64,000 nucleotides of DNA from an uncultured Pelagibacteraceae bacterium (GTDB taxonomy: Bacteria > Pseudomonadota > Alphaproteobacteria > Pelagibacterales > Pelagibacteraceae). The notes below the pieces were generated by a model that was given only the letters and a program-made list of their open reading frames with translations, did no database searches and had not been told where the DNA came from. The first letter of the stretch is position 1, and each line of letters starts with the position of its first letter. Made by a program: the position numbers and the translations under genes. The stretch lies in contig CACLSR010000003.1 in NCBI GenBank assembly GCA_902609685.1, positions 56,001-120,000 of the forward strand. The letters run 5' to 3'. This document shows, in pieces, positions 58,760 to 64,000 of the stretch.

Positions 58760-60777
58760 TTTGTATTGTACAAGCCAGATATTCTTCCACAAGATTTCCT
58801 GGAAAAATTTTAAAAAAAATAAATAGCAAACTTACTGTTTTGGAATTTTTAATTGAAAGATTAAAGAAAAGTGAATTAATATCAAAAATAGTAGTTGCGT
58901 GCTCAGAAAATAAAAAAGATCAAAAAATAATTAAATTATGTCAAAAAAAAAAGATTTCTTATTTTATTGGATCAGAAACAAACGTACTAGATAGATATTA
59001 TAAAGCTAATCAATATTTTAATGGTGACATCATTATTAGAATTACGTCTGATTGCCCATTAATGGATCCAAAGCTAATTGATAAATTCATTAATCTTTTC
59101 TTTAAGAAAAAAGTTGATTATTTGACTAATATTATTTCAAGAACTTATCCAGATGGTTTAGATGTGGAAGTTTTCAATAAAAATGCACTACATATTGCAT
59201 GGAAAAATTCTAAACATGCTTACGATATAGAACATGTTACACCTTATTTAATAAGAAGTAAAAAAATTAAAAAGTTTAATGTTTCTTTAGACAAAGATTT
59301 TTCAGATAATATATGGACATTGGATTTTAAAAAAGATTTATTACTAATTAAAAAAATTATAAAATACTTTCATCCTCGCATTAATTTTACATGGGAAGAA
59401 GTTATCTTTTTGATGGAAAAGAGGCCCAAATTATTTAAAGCAAACAATGATTTTAAAAGAAGTATAAATATTTACAATAATCCAGGCCAAATACTTTGGC
59501 ATGAGGCTAAAAATTTTATTCCGGGTGGAAATAATTTTTTATCTAAAAGACCTGAAATGTTTCTACCTTCAAAATGGCCTACATATTTTAAAAATTCTAA
59601 AGGTTGTACTGTAACTGATCTACAAAATAAAAAATATTTTGATTTTAATATGGGAGTGGGCACAAACTTTTTAGGGTACTCAAATAAAAAAGTTGACCTG
59701 GCAGTTAAGAAAGCCATTGATTCGGGGAATATGACCTCTCTAAATTGCACGGAGGAAGTAACTTTAGCAAAAAAGCTTGTTGAATTACATAAATGGTCAG
59801 GAGGCGTAAAGTTTGCGAAAACTGGTGCAGAGGCAAATGCAATCGCGCTTAGAATAGCAAGATGTTATAATAAAAAATTTAAGATTGCATTTTGTGGCTA
59901 TCATGGATGGCAGGATTGGTATTTATCATCAAACTTAAACAATAGAAACAATTTGGATGAACATTTACTTAAAGACTTAAAAACTAATGGTGTGCCTGAA
60001 AATTTGAAAAATACAGTTTTTCCATTTAAATATAAAAATTTTGATGCATTAAAAAAAATTGTAAAAAACCATAAAATTGGGGTAATAGTTATGGAATTTT
60101 CAAGAAATCAAAAACCAGATTTAATTTTTCTAAAAAAAATAAGAAAATTAGCTACTGAAAAAAAAATTGTATTAATATTTGATGAATGTACCTCTGGATT
60201 TAGGCATTGTTTGGGAGGATTTCATAAAATTTTTAATATAAATCCAGACATCGCTACATTTGGAAAATGTTTAGGGAATGGTTATTCAATCACAGCTATT
60301 TTAGGTAGAAAAACAATAATGAATTCTGCTCAAGATAGTTTCATTAGTAGCACCTTTTTTAGTGAACGAATAGGTTTTGTAGCTGCACTTAAGACAATAA
60401 GTATTCTGGAGAAAGACAAACCATGGACCAAAATTAATTTAATTGCCAAATATTACAAAAAAAAATTAATCAAAATTGCAAAAAAACAAAAAATAAAAAT
60501 TAAAATTTCTGGTTTACCTGCAATCATAAATTTTTCCGTGGAGAATGACACAGATAACGTTATTAAAACCTACATCACCCAAGAAATGCTTAAAAAAGGC
60601 TTTATTTTTAACGGCGCAATATATTTGTGCATAGATCATAACAAAAAAATATTGAACAAATTTTTTTATCATTTAAATACCATTTTTCACTCAATAAATA
60701 TCAATAAAAATACCAACAATTTAAAAAAATTATTAGATGGGCCGGTTAGCCACAATACATTTAAAAGATTAAATTAA
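58741..60777 (+). CDS. Fusion: N-terminal SpsF-like cytidylyltransferase + C-terminal class III (GSA-aminomutase-like) aminotransferase
   Basis: N-term ICIVQARYSSTRFPGKILKKINSKLTVLEFLIERL, RITSDCPLMDPKLID; C-term FIPGGNNFLSKRPEMF, FAKTGAEANAIALRIARC, LIFDECTSGFRHCLGGF, FGKCLGNGYSITAILG. Confidence 0.92.
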   Translation: MEKNKVICIVQARYSSTRFPGKILKKINSKLTVLEFLIERLKKSELISKIVVACSENKKDQKIIKLCQKKKISYFIGSETNVLDRYYKANQYFNGDIIIRITSDCPLMDPKLIDKFINLFFKKKVDYLTNIISRTYPDGLDVEVFNKNALHIAWKNSKHAYDIEHVTPYLIRSKKIKKFNVSLDKDFSDNIWTLDFKKDLLLIKKIIKYFHPRINFTWEEVIFLMEKRPKLFKANNDFKRSINIYNNPGQILWHEAKNFIPGGNNFLSKRPEMFLPSKWPTYFKNSKGCTVTDLQNKKYFDFNMGVGTNFLGYSNKKVDLAVKKAIDSGNMTSLNCTEEVTLAKKLVELHKWSGGVKFAKTGAEANAIALRIARCYNKKFKIAFCGYHGWQDWYLSSNLNNRNNLDEHLLKDLKTNGVPENLKNTVFPFKYKNFDALKKIVKNHKIGVIVMEFSRNQKPDLIFLKKIRKLATEKKIVLIFDECTSGFRHCLGGFHKIFNINPDIATFGKCLGNGYSITAILGRKTIMNSAQDSFISSTFFSERIGFVAALKTISILEKDKPWTKINLIAKYYKKKLIKIAKKQKIKIKISGLPAIINFSVENDTDNVIKTYITQEMLKKGFIFNGAIYLCIDHNKKILNKFFYHLNTIFHSININKNTNNLKKLLDGPVSHNTFKRLN

Positions 60778-60818
60778 TTTTTTAAAAATCTCTTTACAGT
60801 CGCTGGATTTATTTATAA

Positions 60819-60835
60819 TGTTCAAAAGTTGAACA
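60819..60835. promoter_or_regulatory. Palindromic operator candidate TGTTCAAAAGTTGAACA
   Basis: Directly follows a TATAAT-like box (60814-60819) and lies 10 nt before ATG 60846. Confidence 0.8.
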
Positions 60836-60845
60836 ATACGCAATA

Positions 60846-62378
60846 ATGAAAATTTTAGACTGCACACTTAGAGATGGCGGATATTACACTGGTTGGAATT
60901 TTTCAAAAAATCTTTTTGAAAATTATCTTAAAACAGTATCAAAACTAAATATATCAATTATTGAGCTAGGATATTTATCAGATGTAAAAGATGAAAATGG
61001 TCTTTTCTATCATCTAAATAAAGAAATCTTAAAAAAAGCAAAATCAATAATTCGTAAAGATCAAAAAGTTTTTGCTATGGTTAATTTTAAAGAGATAAAA
61101 AGTTTTCAACAACTTGACAAGCTTCTTTTTGATAAAAATAAAGTTTTGGATGGAATTAGATTTGCTGTTCCACCATCAAAAATAAAAGATTTAAATAAAA
61201 TGATCAATAAAATTTCAAATAAATATAAAGACCTGAGTATAAACGTTAACTTAATGTATCTAAGTAAGTGGATTCATAATGAAAAAATGATTGTAAAATT
61301 ATTTAAAAATATTTCAAAAAATATTGATATCTTATCTTTTGTTGATAGTTATGGTGCTCTTACTCCTGCACAGATTGAAAAATTTTTACACCAAGTTCAA
61401 GATAAGAATTTATATAAAATTAAAATTGGAACTCATTTCCATAATAATTGTGGTTTAGCTTTAGCAAATTCTTTAGCAGCATATGAAGCTGGAAGCGATG
61501 TAACCGATACTACATTCACTGGTATGGGGAGGGGTGCTGGAAATGCTGAAACAGAATTACTTTTGGCAAATTTCTCGGATAAAAATAATAAAATCTCTGG
61601 TTTTGAATTAAGTAATTTATTGGAAATTTTTTATGAAATGAAAAAAAAAATGAATTGGGGGAGTTCTTTTGCATATGCTTTCGCTGCAATGAATGGTTTT
61701 TCACAAAGTCAAATGATGGAGCTTATACAAAATAGGAGATTGGACCCCGGAACAGCTGTAAAGGCTATATCAAATCAAACAAAAAAGAGGGATCAAATCA
61801 AATTAAGAAATATTAAAAACTTAGTCAAACTAAAAAATTCTAAGAAAAATTCTCCTATATTAATTGGAGGGGCACCAAGTCTTTTAGATTATGGCGATTA
61901 TTTTTTTGATAAAGTAGATAATTTGAGGCCAGTTATTTTAAGTGGGAGCAATGCTCTTTTTAATTTTATAAAATTAAACAAAAAAATTAAGAATCCATTA
62001 ATTTTAATTCTAAGTGGAAATGAAGTAAAAAAAATGAGTGTCTTCAAAATTAAAAATATATTAAACAAAATAAAACTTTATGGAATTATCGCTGAAAAAG
62101 AATTTCTTCCTAAAAATTTCAAGTTTTACAACAAAAAAAACCTGGTGACTTCGAGTAGTATTGCATTAAATCCTTTGCACTTAACTGGATTGGTTCTGGA
62201 AAGTTTAAAAATAAAAAAACTTTCTCTTGCATTTTTTGATGGAAATCCTGAAAGTGAAAAAGGTAGAATAGTAATGCAGGACACTCAAGACAGCGTAGAA
62301 AAAATTAATCAAATAGGTGTTAAGGTTCATACCCTTACTAAAAGTTATCTAAAAGTAAAACAAGAAAATTTTTGGTGA
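60846..62378 (+). CDS. HMGL-like (DRE-TIM) aldolase with an extra C-terminal domain
   Basis: MKILDCTLRDGGYYTGWNFSK, LSFVDSYGALTPAQIEKFL, IGTHFHNNCGLALANSLAAYEAGSDVTDTTFTGMGRGAGNAETELLL. Confidence 0.9.
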   Translation: MKILDCTLRDGGYYTGWNFSKNLFENYLKTVSKLNISIIELGYLSDVKDENGLFYHLNKEILKKAKSIIRKDQKVFAMVNFKEIKSFQQLDKLLFDKNKVLDGIRFAVPPSKIKDLNKMINKISNKYKDLSINVNLMYLSKWIHNEKMIVKLFKNISKNIDILSFVDSYGALTPAQIEKFLHQVQDKNLYKIKIGTHFHNNCGLALANSLAAYEAGSDVTDTTFTGMGRGAGNAETELLLANFSDKNNKISGFELSNLLEIFYEMKKKMNWGSSFAYAFAAMNGFSQSQMMELIQNRRLDPGTAVKAISNQTKKRDQIKLRNIKNLVKLKNSKKNSPILIGGAPSLLDYGDYFFDKVDNLRPVILSGSNALFNFIKLNKKIKNPLILILSGNEVKKMSVFKIKNILNKIKLYGIIAEKEFLPKNFKFYNKKNLVTSSSIALNPLHLTGLVLESLKIKKLSLAFFDGNPESEKGRIVMQDTQDSVEKINQIGVKVHTLTKSYLKVKQENFW

Positions 62379-62379
62379 T

Positions 62380-63096
62380 ATGATTAGTATATTTTTACCA
62401 ATCAGAAAAGGAAGTAGGAGAATCATCAATAAAAATTTGAAAAAATTGCCCTACTTTAAAAATGGTCTTACTGAATTAAAAATCAAACAATTAGAAAAGT
62501 TTAAAAATGTGTCATTTAAATTAAATCATAAATTTGAGTATATAGTGTCTACTGATAACGATAAAATAATAAAAATACTAAAAAAATATTCTTGGATAAA
62601 ATTGCATAAAAGACAAAAAAAATTATCAACTGATGACTCACTTGATAAACTTATCAAACATGTACCTAAAATATGTAAAGGAGATTTTATATTATGGACT
62701 CATGTCACTAGTCCATTCTTTAATCATATTGATTATTTTAATTTTGTGAAAAAATTTTTAATTGAAGCTAAAAAAAAAAATTTTAAAAGCGCTTTCTCAG
62801 CAGATAAAATTCAAAAATTTATATATCGGGAGGATAAAAAATGGATCTCTCACAACTATAATAAAAAAAAATGGCCCAGGACTCAAGATTTATTAAATTC
62901 ATTCGTTTTAAATAGTGCTGCTATTATAGCTAGAAGATCAATTTACATTAACCATAATGATAGGCTTTGTAGAGATCCATTACCAATTGTTAGTAGATCT
63001 AATTCAGGTTTTGATGTAGATGATTTGGAAGATTTCAATTATGTAAAAAAAAATCTAAAATCATATGGAACTAAATTTACAAAATTCAGAATTTAA
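62380..63096 (+). CDS. NeuA-like acylneuraminate cytidylyltransferase
   Basis: ISIFLPIRKGSRRIINKNLKKLPYFKNGLTELKIKQLEK, YIVSTDNDKII, FILWTHVTSPFFN, FDVDDLEDF. Confidence 0.87.
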   Translation: MISIFLPIRKGSRRIINKNLKKLPYFKNGLTELKIKQLEKFKNVSFKLNHKFEYIVSTDNDKIIKILKKYSWIKLHKRQKKLSTDDSLDKLIKHVPKICKGDFILWTHVTSPFFNHIDYFNFVKKFLIEAKKKNFKSAFSADKIQKFIYREDKKWISHNYNKKKWPRTQDLLNSFVLNSAAIIARRSIYINHNDRLCRDPLPIVSRSNSGFDVDDLEDFNYVKKNLKSYGTKFTKFRI

Positions 63097-63862
63097 ATTA
63101 ATTGATGCACCTTACCCAATAGGTTTCATAGATAAATTTATAAATGAAGAAAATTGCGAGAAGCTTTATCAGGAGATTTTGAGTATTTCTAATTTTGATG
63201 ACATAGTTATGGACGGCCGTCAAAGAGTAAATAAAGGTTCAAAAAATTTTAATGAGTATCTTAAAAAATCACCTTATCTTTTATCACTTTATGGAAAAAT
63301 GAATAATGAAAATTTTTATTTAAGTATGAAGAATATTTTGGATAAACTACCAAGTGCTAATAAATGGATGGCACAGATTAATAATTTCTATTATTCAAAA
63401 GAAAATTTTAGCGAACAAAGTTTTAATCTAATCAAATATTTAAGGAAAACAGAAATTATTTCAAGTTTTTTTAAAAAAATTGTCAATCTGGATATGGACT
63501 TCTCCAAGTCTAAAAATGGATATTTTAGAGATGCACACAGAGATAGGGATACAAGGATAATTTCTTTTTTACTTTATTTAAATTCCATTGATGAAAAAGA
63601 TGGAGGTCAATTCGAAGTCTATAAATTAAAAAAAGAGGAAAATGATATTAAAAAATTAAAGAGATTTCCAGAATTGGAAAAAACAAAAAAGATTTTTAAT
63701 TTTCCACCAAAAGCTGGTCAATTGTTTTTTTTCATGTCTACACCAAATTCTTATCACGGGGTATCGAAATTTTTATCTAAAGAAAAAATGAGAGTTTTTA
63801 TTTATGGAAGTTATTGCTTAGATAGAAATGTGAAATGGAAAAATTTCAGTGCGAATAATTAA
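63065..63862 (+). CDS. 2OG-Fe(II) oxygenase family protein
   Basis: FRDAHRDRDTRIISFLLYLNSIDEKDGGQFEVY, PKAGQLFFFMSTPNSYHGVSKF. Confidence 0.83.
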   Translation: MELNLQNSEFKLIDAPYPIGFIDKFINEENCEKLYQEILSISNFDDIVMDGRQRVNKGSKNFNEYLKKSPYLLSLYGKMNNENFYLSMKNILDKLPSANKWMAQINNFYYSKENFSEQSFNLIKYLRKTEIISSFFKKIVNLDMDFSKSKNGYFRDAHRDRDTRIISFLLYLNSIDEKDGGQFEVYKLKKEENDIKKLKRFPELEKTKKIFNFPPKAGQLFFFMSTPNSYHGVSKFLSKEKMRVFIYGSYCLDRNVKWKNFSANN

Positions 63863-64000
63863 AAATTACTTTCAACAAATTTTAAGAAAACTTGGTTACG
63901 AAATTATAGGTAGAAAAAAAATTGTAAAACATAACTCTTTTGATGCTATTCATATTTTTTTAATTAAGAACTTACTCAAATTAGAAAAGGAAATTACAAT
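63849..64000 (+). CDS. N-terminus of a possible FkbM-type methyltransferase, truncated by the window end
   Basis: GTG frame open to the end: VRIIKNYFQQILRKLGYEIIGRKKIVKHNSFDAIHIFLIKNLLKLEKEIT. Confidence 0.5.
   Translation, partial: MRIIKNYFQQILRKLGYEIIGRKKIVKHNSFDAIHIFLIKNLLKLEKEIT

Noticed and set aside
15030-64000. CRISPR array, integrase, transposase or prophage explaining the island
   Set aside because: No regularly spaced repeats and no recombinase motifs seen in any ORF; the palindromes are single and far apart.

Overview
AT-rich alphaproteobacterial window that looks like SAR11/Pelagibacter. The first ~15 kb is core genome: a tkt(partial)-gap-pgk-fba-thiE-efp-suhB run, rpmE, a DUF1013/TrcR gene, rpsU, initiator tRNA-Met, a small glycosyltransferase island, a transaldolase-like gene, pntB/pntA, a short aa3-oxidase subunit-IV-like ORF, rpmJ and a 5S rRNA. 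From ~15.07 kb to the window end lies a surface-polysaccharide island of at least 49 kb. It starts directly upstream of the 5S rRNA with no 23S in view, which matches the known SAR11 hypervariable region 2 (HVR2) between 23S and 5S. The island contains GDP-fucose genes, a GDP-mannose-3,5-epimerase-like gene, CDP-glucose genes, a sugar-phosphate-cyclase-like gene, pseBC plus a NeuB/PseI gene, an ACP/LuxC/LuxE/split-transketolase cluster, and a SpsF-aminotransferase fusion followed by an aldolase and a NeuA-like gene. The main finding is a near-perfect palindrome, TGTTCAA-N3-TTGAACA, which I find 7 times. All copies are intergenic, inside the island and at module/operon starts. One lies between the apparent -35 and -10 of a gene for an EPS-associated MarR-type regulator, and in others the TTGAAC half-site is placed as a -35 with 17 bp to a -10-like box. 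I propose an autoregulated, island-wide operator network. Other notable observations are a decayed epimerase paralog with premature stops, an A10 frameshift splitting a GNAT gene, and rpsU apparently starting at ATT with an overlapping 22-codon upstream ORF. All calls were made by eye, without database searches.
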